A stretch of DNA of 34,548 nt, from positions 1-34,548 of the forward strand of contig JBDRWD010000022.1 of NCBI GenBank assembly GCA_039802205.1, read 5' to 3'. Numbering within the stretch: the first letter of the stretch is position 1; each line of letters begins with the position of its first letter. This stretch comes from a candidate division WOR-3 bacterium. Its GTDB lineage: Bacteria; Hydrothermota; Tepidihabitantia; SM23-42; JAOAFX01. The translations under genes were made by a program, and so were the position numbers. Of the stretch, positions 1 through 9,008 are shown piece after piece. Below the pieces are notes generated by a model, which was given only the letters and a program-made list of their open reading frames with translations, was not told the DNA's origin and made no database searches.

Positions 1-102
1 TTAAGCAGTTTCCGATTGGGTTTAGAATTATTGGATAAGCTGGATTTATCCAAATACCCGTGGCTTTTTTGTTTCAAAAAGTTATGCCCAACCGAAGATT
101 AA
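1..102 (+). CDS. 3' tail of an upstream gene (partial, unidentified)
   Basis: Frame 1 is open from the window edge to a TAA at 100-102 and gives 33 residues with a helical, leucine-rich start (GLELLDKLDLSKYP). That stretch faintly resembles the C-terminal helix of SigJ-like ECF sigma factors, which is too little for an assignment. A second frame stays open from about 23 to the TAA at 170-172, so a frameshifted tail is also possible. The rest of 1-187 shows no clear promoter or ribosome binding site for the next gene. Confidence 0.25.
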   Translation, partial: LSSFRLGLELLDKLDLSKYPWLFCFKKLCPTED

Positions 103-187
103 AAGTGAGGAGTACTCAGTTGAAGGTGGGGCAAAAATAGTGGACAAAATCATTTGGCATTTTCATCTCTAACAGCATCGAATAATA

Positions 188-1222
188 ATGATTGACACCA
201 TACATTGTTTTTACTATAATCAGTGGATGCTATTATTAATTCTTGGTTTTCTTATCTGTACCGGCGTTATTTTTTTTGCAGGGACAAGGCTTTCATTTTA
301 TAGTGATGTAATCGCTGAAAAGACTGGTATAGGTAGAACTTTAATTGGACTTTTTCTTGTTGCCTCAATAACCTCCCTTCCGGAAATAGTAAATTCGGTT
401 AGTGCAGTAACCTATGTCCAGGTGCCCGATATTGCTGCTGGGGATTTGATCGGTAGCTGTACGTTTAACTTGCTGATCATTGCCCTCCTTGACTTATTTC
501 ATCGTCAGCCGCCGATTTCGAGCCTCGCTCAGCCCAGCCATATAATCTCGGGAGGTTTTGGCATCCTCCAGTTAAGTGTTGTGGTTATCAGTATCTTTTT
601 AGGAGAAAATATGCCCCGGCTTGGCTGGATTGGATTAAATAGCTTCGTTTTCCTCCTTGTTTATCTTTTGGGGATGAGGTTCGCTTTCCAGTATGATAAA
701 AAATTGAGGCATAAGGGTTGTTATTTGGATACCCCGATCTATCCGGAGATAAGCTTGAATAAAGCCATCCTCCGATTTGTTATAAATGCCATATTCGTGA
801 TTATCGCCGCACTTTTCCTTCCCAAGATCGGTGAAGGCATTGCGGAAAGAACCGGATTGGGACAGACATTTGTCGGAAATATCTTGATTGCATGTTCTAC
901 ATCCCTGCCCGAAACGGTTGTTTGCTTCGGCGCCCTGCGCTGTCAAGCGGTAGACTTGGCATTAGGCAATGTGATGGGTAGTACAATGTTTAATATTGCA
1001 ATTTTAGGAATTATCGACTTCATTTATCCACGGGGATCAATCCTCTTCCTTGTGAATCCCAACCATACAATCTCGGCACTCTCCGCCATAATTATAACCG
1101 CAGTGGTGATAATCAGTCTCACCTATCGCTCCAGTAAAAAATATCTTTTTTTATCCTTAGATGGCATGATCATTATTATAGTATACATTTTAAACATAAT
1201 CTTCCTTTACTGGTTAAGATAG
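188..1222 (+). CDS. Ca2+/cation antiporter, CaCA superfamily (YrbG-like)
   Basis: An inner-membrane antiporter of the sodium/calcium exchanger family, expected to extrude Ca2+ (or another cation) in exchange for Na+ or H+. Both diagnostic alpha repeats are visible: one around residues 55-95 with TSLPE (E66) followed by GDLIGSCTFN, and one around residues 230-275 with TSLPE (E242) followed by GNVMGSTMFN. The paired Glu residues are the ion ligands in this family. About ten hydrophobic segments are arranged in two inverted halves, and 344 residues is normal for bacterial members. No Shine-Dalgarno sequence stands before the ATG at 188 and no consensus promoter was found, so the start is the least certain part. 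The transported ion cannot be read from sequence. Confidence 0.88.
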   Translation: MIDTIHCFYYNQWMLLLILGFLICTGVIFFAGTRLSFYSDVIAEKTGIGRTLIGLFLVASITSLPEIVNSVSAVTYVQVPDIAAGDLIGSCTFNLLIIALLDLFHRQPPISSLAQPSHIISGGFGILQLSVVVISIFLGENMPRLGWIGLNSFVFLLVYLLGMRFAFQYDKKLRHKGCYLDTPIYPEISLNKAILRFVINAIFVIIAALFLPKIGEGIAERTGLGQTFVGNILIACSTSLPETVVCFGALRCQAVDLALGNVMGSTMFNIAILGIIDFIYPRGSILFLVNPNHTISALSAIIITAVVIISLTYRSSKKYLFLSLDGMIIIIVYILNIIFLYWLR

Positions 1223-1292
1223 GTTTACCAGACTAATTTATCGCAAATTTGTTTTGAACTTCTTTCGCTTTGAAGCAGTAAAATCATAAGGC

Positions 1293-1320
1293 TTGACAAA
1301 AAATTATATCGGGTTATAAT
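1293..1320 (+). promoter_or_regulatory. Sigma70-type promoter
   Basis: A perfect -35 TTGACA (1293-1298) and a perfect -10 TATAAT (1315-1320) are separated by 16 bases. The predicted start is about 1327, giving a leader of about 29 bases with a ribosome binding site before the gene at 1356. The 16-base spacer recurs at most promoters in this window. Confidence 0.85.
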
Positions 1321-1355
1321 CTAACAAATTAAAAGGATACGCAAAAGGGGGTATT

Positions 1356-1589
1356 ATGGCTTTATGGGCAATGGTGGTATTTCTACTTGGGGTCCTTGCT
1401 CTTCTTTTCAATATCTTTAATATTTTCGAATGGTTTACTCCTTTCTGGGCGATCATCTTAATGGCGATTGCCTTCGCAATGCTTTCGCGTATCGCTCAAA
1501 AGGAAAAAGAGGCTGAGAAAGAAAAACTCGTGGAAAAAATCCAGGAACTCGAAGCCCAGCTGAGTAAATATGAGAAAAAAGAAATATAA
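1356..1589 (+). CDS. Small membrane protein with coiled-coil tail
   Basis: A 77-residue protein with two hydrophobic segments (about residues 3-22 and 28-44) followed by a highly charged Lys/Glu-rich heptad-like tail (about residues 48-75), which probably forms a cytoplasmic coiled coil. A strong ribosome binding site (AAGGGGGT) lies just upstream, and a consensus promoter lies at 1293-1320. No family is recognised; it resembles many uncharacterised membrane-anchored coiled-coil proteins, and the function is unknown. The GH13 gene follows 71 bases later and may be cotranscribed. That gap contains GGAG and CTCC blocks able to pair loosely, but no convincing terminator. Confidence 0.75.
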   Translation: MALWAMVVFLLGVLALLFNIFNIFEWFTPFWAIILMAIAFAMLSRIAQKEKEAEKEKLVEKIQELEAQLSKYEKKEI

Positions 1590-1660
1590 GGAGAAAAATA
1601 TTGAAATTATTTTAACCGCCTCCTTTTTGCTCCATTTTTGATTTCCCCGTAGCGTTCAGC

Positions 1661-4600
1661 ATGTTTGAATTCCACATCCGTAAAGAATGCCGCGATAAAT
1701 ATAAATTTGATCTCTCCCTTTATCAAGCAAGCGGCAATGTCATATTCATTGATTTCCAGGCAGTAAAAAAATTTGTCGTCCAATGGAATGCCTTAAGAAG
1801 GGCCGCAGGACAGAATTTGATTCGACCCGGTGAATTAAACGCAATGGGGCTTATCGACGAGATTCTCCATATTGTCGTTGAGAGATATCAACTGGAAAGA
1901 AACCCCGATGCCTTTAAAAAATCACTGGAGTATCTCAAGAGAAAACTTGGGGCAAAAAAGATTGACCGACTTATTCACAAATTCATTGAGTTATTTCCGC
2001 CTCGGGATGTGTATACGAAAAAGATAAGTGCTGAAGAATACCTCAGAGAGGATACATGGGGTAAACCTAATCTCCAGATCGCTCTCCAGGAAATATTGAT
2101 GCTTGGTCTCGCCAATGAAAACCCAGCGTTTGCTCAATTTAAAGAATTATTTGACGATAACGAATTACTCGCGCATACCTCCTACCATCAGGTTCTCGTA
2201 GAAATTGAGAAGTTTTTTCAAACCCAGCCCGCTTATGGACCAGAGAATCAATCACTGATCGAATTACTCAAGGCACCGATGCGGGCAGCACCCCATTCCC
2301 TTGTCGGGCAGTTGTTATATATCAAAAAACACTGGAAAATGCTACTTTCGCCAGAATTGCAGGAAAGATTAACCATGCGCATCCTCGTCTCCCTGGATTT
2401 CATTAAAGAAGAAACCAAAGAGCGCATCGGAGGTCCCGGACCAGCGCTCATTTTGGAATTTAAAGAGAATTTGGAGGATTCTTCAGCACACCCGGGAGAC
2501 GAACCTCGCTTCAGTCCCGATACCGAATGGATGCCCAAGGTGGTGATGATCGCTAAGCATACCTATGTCTGGTTGTATCAATTGAGCAAAAAATATAAAA
2601 GAGAGATAAAAAAATTGGATGAGATACCAGAGGAAGAATTAAAGATTTTGAGCGATTGGGGGTTCAATGCCCTTTGGCTTATCGGCATCTGGGAGAGGAG
2701 CAAGGCTTCAGCAAAGATAAAAAAACTGTGTGGTAATCCAGAGGCGCTCGCCTCTGCTTATTCAATTTATGATTACGAAGTTGCCCGGGATTTGGGTGGT
2801 GAGTCAGCATTCAATGCGTTGAAAGAGCGAGCACTAAGATATAACATCCGCCTGGCGGTGGATATGGTCCCCAATCATACGGCGATCGACTCTAAATGGA
2901 TAAAAGAGCACCCGGACTGGTTTATCCAGTGTTCTAAACCTCCTTTCTTTAATTACCGCTTCCATGGTCCCAATCTTTCAGAAGACCCGGAACTGGAAAT
3001 CTATATTGAAGATGGGTACTATAACCGGACCGATGCCGCGGTCGTTTTTAAACTGGTGGAGAAGAAAACCCAGCGTGTTCGTTATATCTACCATGGCAAC
3101 GATGGGACAAGCACGCCCTGGAATGATACTGCCCAGCTGAATTTTCTCCTCCCCGAGGTTAGAGAGGCAGTCATTCAGAAGATAATCGAGATTGCCCGCA
3201 AAGCACCCATCATCCGACTGGATGCGGCAATGACCCTCACCAAGCGTCATTATCATAGGTTATGGTTTCCAGAGCCGGGTAAGGGTGGTGATATCCCTTC
3301 CCGAAGCGAATATAGCATGACCACAGCCCAATTCAATAAACTATTCCCCCGGGAATTTTGGCGCGAGGTGGTGGACCGCATTGCCCAGGTGGCTCCAGAT
3401 ACCCTACTCCTGGCAGAAGCATTCTGGCTCATGGAAGGATACTTTGTCCGAAACCTGGGCATGCACCGGGTTTATAACAGCGCCTTCATGAATATGCTCA
3501 AGATGGAACAGAATAAAGAATATCACCAGGTTTTAAAAAATGTTTTAGACTATAATCCTGAGATTCTCCGGCGCTTTGTGAATTTTATGAGCAATCCAGA
3601 TGAATTGACCGCCGTCCAGCAATTCGGCAAGGACGATAAGTATTTTGGTGTCTGTATCATGATGGTAACGATGCCTGGTTTGTGTATGTTCGGGCACGGT
3701 CAAATTGAGGGATTCCAGGAAAAATACGGAATGGAATACGCGCGTTCTTATTGGGATGAGAAGCCTGATGAATATCTGATAAAAAGGCATGAGAAGGAAG
3801 TATTTCCATTATTAAAAAAGCGTCACCTTTTCAGCGGTGTAGAAAACTTTTATCTCTATGACTTTTATGATGAAAAAGGGAATATAGATGATAATGTCTT
3901 TGCATACTCAAACGGCAGTACTACGGAACGGGTGCTTGTTGTATATAATAACCGTTATCAAGAAACCCGGGGTTGGGTCCGTGCTTCGGAAAGATTTCAT
4001 ACCAAAAATCTTTGTGCGGGCTTGAATTTGAAATGCCAGGAGGGGTTATACTATCTATGTCGGGAAAATCGCAGTAATCTCTTTTATCTCATTTCACCTT
4101 TAGATATTGAGAAAAATGGCTGGTATCTCCACCTGGGTGCCTATAAATACCATGTCTATATGGATTTTGAAGAAGTGAGTGACCAGCCGGATGGAAATTA
4201 TAAGAGATTATACGAATTTTTAGGTGGCGGAGGCTTTTTAAATCTAAAATGGGCATTGAAGGGTATGGAACTAATCCAGGGTATGGAAAAGGCATGCGCT
4301 TTTATAAAGACGATGGAACCACTTCTGGAAAAATCTTTGCTCTTTGACGCTCTAAAAGATGCTCTCAAAAGGCCCACTGAACTCAAAGATTTGTTTCTTT
4401 ATACTCCGCTCGGCTTGATTATTGAGCAAGGCATTAACCTCTTGGAGAAGAAAACCACATTATCCAATTTCTTCCAGATACCCGCAGTTAAGGATTTTAT
4501 CTTTGTCCATCACTATGAAGAAATTGAATGGTTTAATAAAGAGAGATTGGAACTCTTACTGGCTCTCCTTTTTATTGAGCTTATTGGACATAGATTCACC

Positions 4601-4720
4601 TCAGATGATTATAAAAATATTATAGCAGGGTTCGATCAAATTTTGAAGATTGCGATGACAAGCGGCTATCAATTCGGAAAATTTATCAATAACTTGACGC
4701 AGCTGGATTGTTGGGTATAA
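1661..4720 (+). CDS. GH13-family glycoside hydrolase or alpha-glucan transferase, large multidomain
   Basis: An alpha-amylase superfamily enzyme acting on alpha-glucans. After a mainly helical N-terminal region (about residues 1-290), the TIM barrel carries the family motifs: region I DMVPNH at D401-H406, region II IIRLDAA with R519 and nucleophile D521, region III LLLAEAFW with acid/base E586, and region IV SNPDE with D647. The catalytic triad is therefore intact. The usual His of region IV (NHD) is Pro, reminiscent of the NTPD seen in GlgE maltosyltransferases, so transferase activity is possible. A helical C-terminal extension follows (about residues 890-1019). At 1019 residues it is far longer than a simple amylase. 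No signal peptide is seen, so it is probably cytoplasmic and may act in glycogen metabolism. No clear ribosome binding site precedes the start. The next gene begins 18 bases downstream. Confidence 0.85.
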   Translation: MFEFHIRKECRDKYKFDLSLYQASGNVIFIDFQAVKKFVVQWNALRRAAGQNLIRPGELNAMGLIDEILHIVVERYQLERNPDAFKKSLEYLKRKLGAKKIDRLIHKFIELFPPRDVYTKKISAEEYLREDTWGKPNLQIALQEILMLGLANENPAFAQFKELFDDNELLAHTSYHQVLVEIEKFFQTQPAYGPENQSLIELLKAPMRAAPHSLVGQLLYIKKHWKMLLSPELQERLTMRILVSLDFIKEETKERIGGPGPALILEFKENLEDSSAHPGDEPRFSPDTEWMPKVVMIAKHTYVWLYQLSKKYKREIKKLDEIPEEELKILSDWGFNALWLIGIWERSKASAKIKKLCGNPEALASAYSIYDYEVARDLGGESAFNALKERALRYNIRLAVDMVPNHTAIDSKWIKEHPDWFIQCSKPPFFNYRFHGPNLSEDPELEIYIEDGYYNRTDAAVVFKLVEKKTQRVRYIYHGNDGTSTPWNDTAQLNFLLPEVREAVIQKIIEIARKAPIIRLDAAMTLTKRHYHRLWFPEPGKGGDIPSRSEYSMTTAQFNKLFPREFWREVVDRIAQVAPDTLLLAEAFWLMEGYFVRNLGMHRVYNSAFMNMLKMEQNKEYHQVLKNVLDYNPEILRRFVNFMSNPDELTAVQQFGKDDKYFGVCIMMVTMPGLCMFGHGQIEGFQEKYGMEYARSYWDEKPDEYLIKRHEKEVFPLLKKRHLFSGVENFYLYDFYDEKGNIDDNVFAYSNGSTTERVLVVYNNRYQETRGWVRASERFHTKNLCAGLNLKCQEGLYYLCRENRSNLFYLISPLDIEKNGWYLHLGAYKYHVYMDFEEVSDQPDGNYKRLYEFLGGGGFLNLKWALKGMELIQGMEKACAFIKTMEPLLEKSLLFDALKDALKRPTELKDLFLYTPLGLIIEQGINLLEKKTTLSNFFQIPAVKDFIFVHHYEEIEWFNKERLELLLALLFIELIGHRFTSDDYKNIIAGFDQILKIAMTSGYQFGKFINNLTQLDCWV

Positions 4721-4738
4721 TCCCTAAAAGGAGGTACG

Positions 4739-5284
4739 ATGAAAAAATTCGGATTGACGCTTCTTGCTCTTGCCTGTCTGGTCGGTGCTTATGACCTGAG
4801 CGGTCGCATTGGTATGGGCTTGGGTTTTACACCGGATGTCTATCAGGAAGCTGCCAACGAACTGATCACATTCCCTGTGATTGACCTCGCAGTCACCCGC
4901 TATGGTTTGAATTCTAACCTGGTGCTGGAACCCCTATTTCAATTCACCCTGAGGAATATCCAGGATAATACTTCCGTTGAACTTCAGGCTTCGGGACTGG
5001 TCAACTTTTTGCTCAAAGGTCACCAGAAAACCAACCTCTACGGAAAAGCCGGATTTGGCTTTTTATTCTCTTCACCCGGGGGTGGTGCGGAGAGTGAATT
5101 CGGTTTCCATCTCCCGTTTGGCTTTGGCCTTGAACACTTCGTGAGTGAACATTTTTCATTAAACCTGGCAGCTCTGAGTGGCTTTACCTTCATCTCCAAT
5201 CCGCCTACTGGCGGTGATACATATATGGAAGTCAAGATCGGTAATGCTAAACCTTTTGCCTTCTATCTGGTTTGGTATTACTGA
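4739..5284 (+). CDS. Secreted small beta-barrel-like outer-membrane protein
   Basis: An N-terminal signal peptide (residues 1 to about 17, MKKFGLTLLALACLVGA) is followed by alternating hydrophobic/polar strands rich in Gly and aromatic residues, with a C-terminus ending in aromatic Tyr-Tyr. This is the pattern of an eight-stranded OmpA/OmpX-like barrel of about 160 residues. The start has a near-ideal ribosome binding site (AAAAGGAGG, about 5 bases before the ATG). It sits 18 bases behind the GH13 gene and directly before a strong terminator, so it ends that transcription unit. No specific family is recognised and the function is unknown. Confidence 0.7.
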   Translation: MKKFGLTLLALACLVGAYDLSGRIGMGLGFTPDVYQEAANELITFPVIDLAVTRYGLNSNLVLEPLFQFTLRNIQDNTSVELQASGLVNFLLKGHQKTNLYGKAGFGFLFSSPGGGAESEFGFHLPFGFGLEHFVSEHFSLNLAALSGFTFISNPPTGGDTYMEVKIGNAKPFAFYLVWYY

Positions 5285-5295
5285 TTGATTATTTT

Positions 5296-5331
5296 GGGAG
5301 GCTGGTTAAAACCAGCCTCCCCGGTTTTTTT
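5296..5331 (+). terminator. Rho-independent terminator
   Basis: GGGAGGCTGGTT (5296-5307) pairs perfectly with AACCAGCCTCCC (5310-5321), followed by CGG and a run of seven T (5325-5331). It ends the unit of the barrel-protein gene. It lies immediately before the archease ATG at 5334. Confidence 0.92.
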
Positions 5332-5333
5332 GT

Positions 5334-5744
5334 ATGCCCTATCGCTATTTAGACCATACTGCAGATTTGGGTATTGAAGTAGAAGCACCATCAATTGAGG
5401 AATTGTTTATTGATACTGCCAAAGCAATCTTCGAAACACAGATAGATGGTGCGATCTTGGAAAACAAAGAATTGACCTTTGAAATAAGCAGTGTTTCCCT
5501 TGAAGAGCTACTCATTGAGTGGTGCCGGGAATTGATCTATAATTTTTCGGTAAATGGTTTTATCCCGGCGGTTTATAAGGTGGAGATAAAACCGGATTAC
5601 AAACTGAAGGCATTTTTAAAGGGTGATATATTTACTTCCGGAAGACATAGGATAAAGTTAGAGGTGAAAAATGCCACATACCACAATTTGTTTATTCAAA
5701 GGAAAGACGATTTGTATCACGCCCGGATTATATTTGATGTCTGA
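5334..5744 (+). CDS. Archease, cofactor of the RtcB RNA ligase
   Basis: Archease promotes guanylylation and multiple turnover of RtcB, the 3'-phosphate RNA ligase used in RNA repair and tRNA splicing. Diagnostic features are the N-terminal YLDHTADLGIEVEA motif (residues 5-18), EELF, the central LLIEWCRELIY stretch, and the C-terminal H-L/I-R-K...ARIIFDV ending. The Asp residues near both ends are the family's metal ligands. The 136-residue length is typical. No rtcB lies in this window. The start is fixed by family conservation, yet it lies two bases after the T-tract of the preceding terminator, leaving no room for a normal ribosome binding site. It converges with the dCMP deaminase gene 12 bases away. 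Confidence 0.9.
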   Translation: MPYRYLDHTADLGIEVEAPSIEELFIDTAKAIFETQIDGAILENKELTFEISSVSLEELLIEWCRELIYNFSVNGFIPAVYKVEIKPDYKLKAFLKGDIFTSGRHRIKLEVKNATYHNLFIQRKDDLYHARIIFDV

Positions 5745-5756
5745 AATAATCTAAAA

Positions 5757-6257
5757 CTATTTCAATTTTACCAACTTCACACCTGATTCCCGGAGCATCG
5801 CAATTGCCAGTTTATCAGGATAGGCTTCTTTAAAAATGATCTTCTTTATCTTGGCATTGATCAACATCTTGGTGCAGATAAAACAAGGTTGATGGGTGGT
5901 GTATATCGTTGCCCCTTCAATATTGACTCCGAAATTTGCCGCCTGAATAATGGCATTCTGTTCCGCATGGACACCTCGGCATAATTCATGCCTTTCACCT
6001 GAGGCAATGCCCATCTTACCACGGATACAGCCGACCTCGGCACAATGAGCGATGCCGCTGGGTGCACCGTTATAGCCTGTAGCGAGGATTCTTTTGTCTT
6101 TGACAATCACCGCTCCTACCTGTCGGCGTAAGCAGGTGGAACGTTTTGCTACCAGTTCCGCAATCCCCATAAAGTATTCATCCCAGGATTGGCGCTGTTC
6201 AGAGCGAGTCCTTTTATCTTGGGTTTTCGTCATGGCAAACGACTCGGTGTCACGCAT
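5757..6257 (-). CDS. dCMP deaminase (ComEB-type)
   Basis: A zinc-dependent deaminase of the cytidine/deoxycytidylate family that converts dCMP to dUMP for dTTP synthesis. The core [29 protein letters not shown] begins at residue 24. The zinc site is visible: H97-A98-E99 (E99 the proton shuttle) with C125 and C128 in PCFIC. Further conserved parts are TGYNGAPSG and the insert Cys/His residues typical of ComEB. The start is uncertain; Met9 (ATG at 6233) would remove an atypical N-terminus and neither start has a good ribosome binding site. The gene begins 16 bases after gyrA stops, on the same strand, so the two are very likely cotranscribed, an arrangement linking DNA topology and nucleotide supply only by proximity. 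Confidence 0.92.
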   Translation of the reverse strand: MRDTESFAMTKTQDKRTRSEQRQSWDEYFMGIAELVAKRSTCLRRQVGAVIVKDKRILATGYNGAPSGIAHCAEVGCIRGKMGIASGERHELCRGVHAEQNAIIQAANFGVNIEGATIYTTHQPCFICTKMLINAKIKKIIFKEAYPDKLAIAMLRESGVKLVKLK

Positions 6258-6273
6258 CCGCTGAGTCTCGCTT

Positions 6274-8694
6274 TTACACTTCAGCCTTTATCCGGGCTAC
6301 TGATACCACTTTATCACCTTTCTCAAGGGTGATTATCTTCACTCCCCGGGCATGTCTGCCCATCACCCGGATCTCCTTCACCGGGGTTCTTATCCCTTTC
6401 CCGCTCATCGTCATGGCTAAAAGATCATCGTCATCACTCACATTCACTGCTCCTGCCACTCTGCCGGTCTTCTCATCGATCGTCATCGCCCGCACCCCTT
6501 TACCCCCCCGACCCTTTTCGTTAACATCGGAGAATTTTATGCGCTTGCCAAGCCCGTTCTCACCAATTATGAGCATATCCTCTTCTTCCCGGGCAATGTT
6601 AAAACTTACAACCTCATCGCCTTTTTCCAGCTTCATCCCTCGCACACCGCTCGCATTCCTGCCCATGGGTCGTATCTTCTTTTCTGAAAATCTCAAGGTC
6701 AACCCATTCCGGGTGGTCAATAAAACCGAGTCTTTGCCGGTGGTGAGTTCAGCAGCGATGAGCTTATCCTTTTCCTCCAATTTTATTGCGATAATACCCT
6801 TCTTACGCACATTTTCATACTCATCGAGCGCCGTCTTTTTCACCTTACCCAACTTTGTAGTCATGAAGATAAAGAATTTGTTGGAAAATTCCTTTATCCC
6901 TAAGCAGGCGGTCACCTTTTCGCCTTCGCCCATTTCGATGAGATTGGCAATCGATCGCCCCTTGGAAAAAGGTCCTGCCTCAGGAATTTCATAAACCTTT
7001 GAAGCATATACCTTGCCGGCATCGGTGAAGAATAAAAGGGTGTCGGTGGTCTTTGCGATCAATAGTTGATTCGCGAAATCTTCTTCACCGGTTTCCACCA
7101 GTTTCCGTCCCTGACCCCCGCGGGTCTGATTCCGATAGGTGGTGATAGGTTGGCGTTTGATATAACCACGCTGGGTTAATGTGATCACCATATCTTCTTC
7201 AGCAATCAAATCTTCAATCGTGAGTTCCTCGGGTTCCATCTCGGAGATCGTAGTCCGCCGGCTATCTTGATATTTAGCGGCAAGTTCGCTCAATTCTTTC
7301 TTTATCACACCGTAGACACCTTTGGGTGATGCCAAAATTGATTTTAAGCGGGCGATTTCCTTTATCAATCCCAAGTACTCCTTTTCCAGTGCTTCTTTCT
7401 CAAGATTTGTCAGCCGGGCAAGACGCATATCAAGTATTGCCTGAGCCTGGGCCTCGGTGAGGGAGAATCTTTTCATCAGTCTTTCTTTTGCCGTCTTTGC
7501 ATCTGCGGATTTTTTAATGATGTTCACCACTTCATCAATATTTTCGATCGCAATCTTTAATCCTTCCAGGATATGCGCCTTTTTCTCGGCCTCAGCCAGT
7601 TCAAACTTGGTCCGGCGGGTTATGACCTCAAAACGGAAATTAAGAAAGTGTTGGAGCGCCTGTTTTAATGTTATCGTCCTGGGCACTCCATCAACCAGTG
7701 CCAGGATTTGAATGCTATAGGTGGTCTGCAAATTGGTGAATTTATAGAGGTTATTCAGTACTATCTCGGGATTGGCATCCCTTTTCAATTCCACCACTAC
7801 CCGGATGCCATCTTTATCCGATTCATCCCTTAAGTCCGTAATATCCTCAATTTTTTTCTCCTTTACCAGTTGGGCCATTTTCTCCAGTAATGCGGCTTTA
7901 TTAACCTGGTAAGGAATCTCAGTAATCACGATCGCCTGTTTGCCACCTTTTAAATCTTCTATCTTAATCTTGCCCCTGATGAAAATCCGTCCTTTACCGG
8001 TCAGATAGGCTTCCTCAATCCCCTTTTTGCCCGCGATGATTCCACCCGTGGGAAAATCTGGTCCGGGGACATATTTTAAAAGTTTCTTATCCTCAATCTC
8101 CGGATCATCGATTAAGGCATTGAGCGCATTGATGATCTCACCCAGATTGTGCGGCGGAATATTCGTTGCCATACCAACGGCAATGCCCGAGGCACCGTTG
8201 CACAAAAGATTGGGAAAAGATGCGGGTAATACCACCGGCTCTTTTAGCCGGCCATCAAAATTAGGCACGAAATCAACAGTATCTTTCTCTAAATCCTTCA
8301 GCAGTTCTTCAGCAATCGGTGTGAACCTTGCCTCGGTATAACGATAGGCAGCGGCTGCATCCCCGTCAATTGAACCGAAATTGCCCTGACCATCGATGAG
8401 GGGATAACGCATGGAAAAATCCTGGGCCATGCGGACCAAGGCATCATAGATCGCCATATCGCCATGGGGATGATACTTACCGAGGACATCACCGATCACT
8501 GTAGCACTCTTTTTATGGGGCCGATTGGAGGCAAGCCCTGCTTCATGCATGGCGAACAAAATTCGGCGCTGGACGGGTTTTAACCCGTCGCGGACATCGG
8601 GCAATGCCCGGCCCACGATCACGCTCATCGCATAATCGAGATAACTCGATTTTATTTCATCTTCGATATACACCGTCGTAATGCGTTCTTCCAT
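6274..8694 (-). CDS. gyrA: DNA gyrase subunit A
   Basis: The breakage-reunion subunit of gyrase, which introduces negative supercoils together with GyrB. The N-terminal domain has the canonical [16 protein letters not shown] motif, YHPHGD (residues 74-79) and catalytic Tyr119 in AAYRYTEAR. The C-terminal pinwheel domain contains a GyrA-box-like QTRGGQG near residue 525 and repeated blades, which favours gyrase over topoisomerase IV. At 806 residues it is full length. The position equivalent to E. coli Ser83 in the quinolone-resistance region is Met80 ([10 protein letters not shown]), while the Asp87 equivalent (Asp84) is kept. The ATG lies about 8 bases downstream of a -10 element, so the mRNA is predicted to be leaderless. 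gyrB is not in the window. Confidence 0.97.
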   Translation of the reverse strand: MEERITTVYIEDEIKSSYLDYAMSVIVGRALPDVRDGLKPVQRRILFAMHEAGLASNRPHKKSATVIGDVLGKYHPHGDMAIYDALVRMAQDFSMRYPLIDGQGNFGSIDGDAAAAYRYTEARFTPIAEELLKDLEKDTVDFVPNFDGRLKEPVVLPASFPNLLCNGASGIAVGMATNIPPHNLGEIINALNALIDDPEIEDKKLLKYVPGPDFPTGGIIAGKKGIEEAYLTGKGRIFIRGKIKIEDLKGGKQAIVITEIPYQVNKAALLEKMAQLVKEKKIEDITDLRDESDKDGIRVVVELKRDANPEIVLNNLYKFTNLQTTYSIQILALVDGVPRTITLKQALQHFLNFRFEVITRRTKFELAEAEKKAHILEGLKIAIENIDEVVNIIKKSADAKTAKERLMKRFSLTEAQAQAILDMRLARLTNLEKEALEKEYLGLIKEIARLKSILASPKGVYGVIKKELSELAAKYQDSRRTTISEMEPEELTIEDLIAEEDMVITLTQRGYIKRQPITTYRNQTRGGQGRKLVETGEEDFANQLLIAKTTDTLLFFTDAGKVYASKVYEIPEAGPFSKGRSIANLIEMGEGEKVTACLGIKEFSNKFFIFMTTKLGKVKKTALDEYENVRKKGIIAIKLEEKDKLIAAELTTGKDSVLLTTRNGLTLRFSEKKIRPMGRNASGVRGMKLEKGDEVVSFNIAREEEDMLIIGENGLGKRIKFSDVNEKGRGGKGVRAMTIDEKTGRVAGAVNVSDDDDLLAMTMSGKGIRTPVKEIRVMGRHARGVKIITLEKGDKVVSVARIKAEV

Positions 8695-8701
8695 AATTTT
8701 A

Positions 8702-8729
8702 ATTATACCTAAAAAAACGCGGGCGTCAA
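8702..8729 (-). promoter_or_regulatory. gyrA promoter (predicted leaderless start)
   Basis: Reading the minus strand, -35 TTGACG (8729-8724) and -10 TATAAT (8707-8702) are separated by 16 bases. Seven bases separate the -10 from the A of the gyrA ATG at 8694, which is where transcription should start. No ribosome binding site can fit. Confidence 0.85.
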
Positions 8730-8761
8730 GTTGATAGGAAAGAATAAAAACAAATTTTTTC

Positions 8762-8789
8762 TTGACTTCAAGCTGATTTTAGATATACT
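8762..8789 (+). promoter_or_regulatory. korDABC operon promoter
   Basis: -35 TTGACT (8762-8767), 16-base spacer, -10 TATACT (8784-8789). It is divergent from the gyrA promoter, with the two -35 boxes 32 bases apart. Transcription is predicted at about 8796, within a few bases of the ATG at 8800. This also rules out starting the ferredoxin ORF further upstream. Confidence 0.8.
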
Positions 8790-8799
8790 TACCTTCGAT

Positions 8800-9003
8800 A
8801 TGACCGTGGCTACCCGGCGCTTTGAGGTGATAATAAATGAAAAATGGTGTAAAGGCTGTGAAATTTGCGTGGTTTTCTGTCCCAAAAAGGTATTAGCAAT
8901 GGAAAAGACCAAGGCAAAAGTCGTGAATCCTGATGCCTGCACTGGTTGTCAGCTCTGTGAGATATATTGTCCTGATTTTGCCATAGAAGTAGAGAAGTTA
9001 TAA
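8800..9003 (+). CDS. korD: 2-oxoacid:ferredoxin oxidoreductase, delta (ferredoxin) subunit
   Basis: A 67-residue 2x[4Fe-4S] ferredoxin-like subunit that passes electrons from the oxidoreductase core to free ferredoxin. Two complete CxxCxxCxxxCP motifs are seen: C17/C20/C23/C27 and C47/C50/C53/C57. The ORF stays open upstream to about 8731, but the promoter at 8762-8789 lies inside that extension, so the ATG at 8800 is chosen. An in-frame GTG at 8827 (VIINEKWC) is the other option. It is the first gene of the kor cluster, and the alpha subunit starts 5 bases after its stop. Confidence 0.88.
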   Translation: MTVATRRFEVIINEKWCKGCEICVVFCPKKVLAMEKTKAKVVNPDACTGCQLCEIYCPDFAIEVEKL

Positions 9004-9008
9004 GGGAT

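Noticed and set aside
5741-5763. Bidirectional terminator between archease and dCMP deaminase genes
   Set aside because: The only stem is a seven-base AT-rich pairing without GC content or clear T tracts, too weak to claim.
6329-6994. 221-codon open frame on the plus strand opposite gyrA
   Set aside because: It lies wholly inside gyrA, has Ser/Pro-rich composition typical of an antisense shadow, and has no ribosome binding site or promoter.
8709-8942. 77-codon minus-strand frame covering the gyrA-kor intergenic region
   Set aside because: It is antisense to the ferredoxin gene and spans both divergent promoters; no protein-like features.
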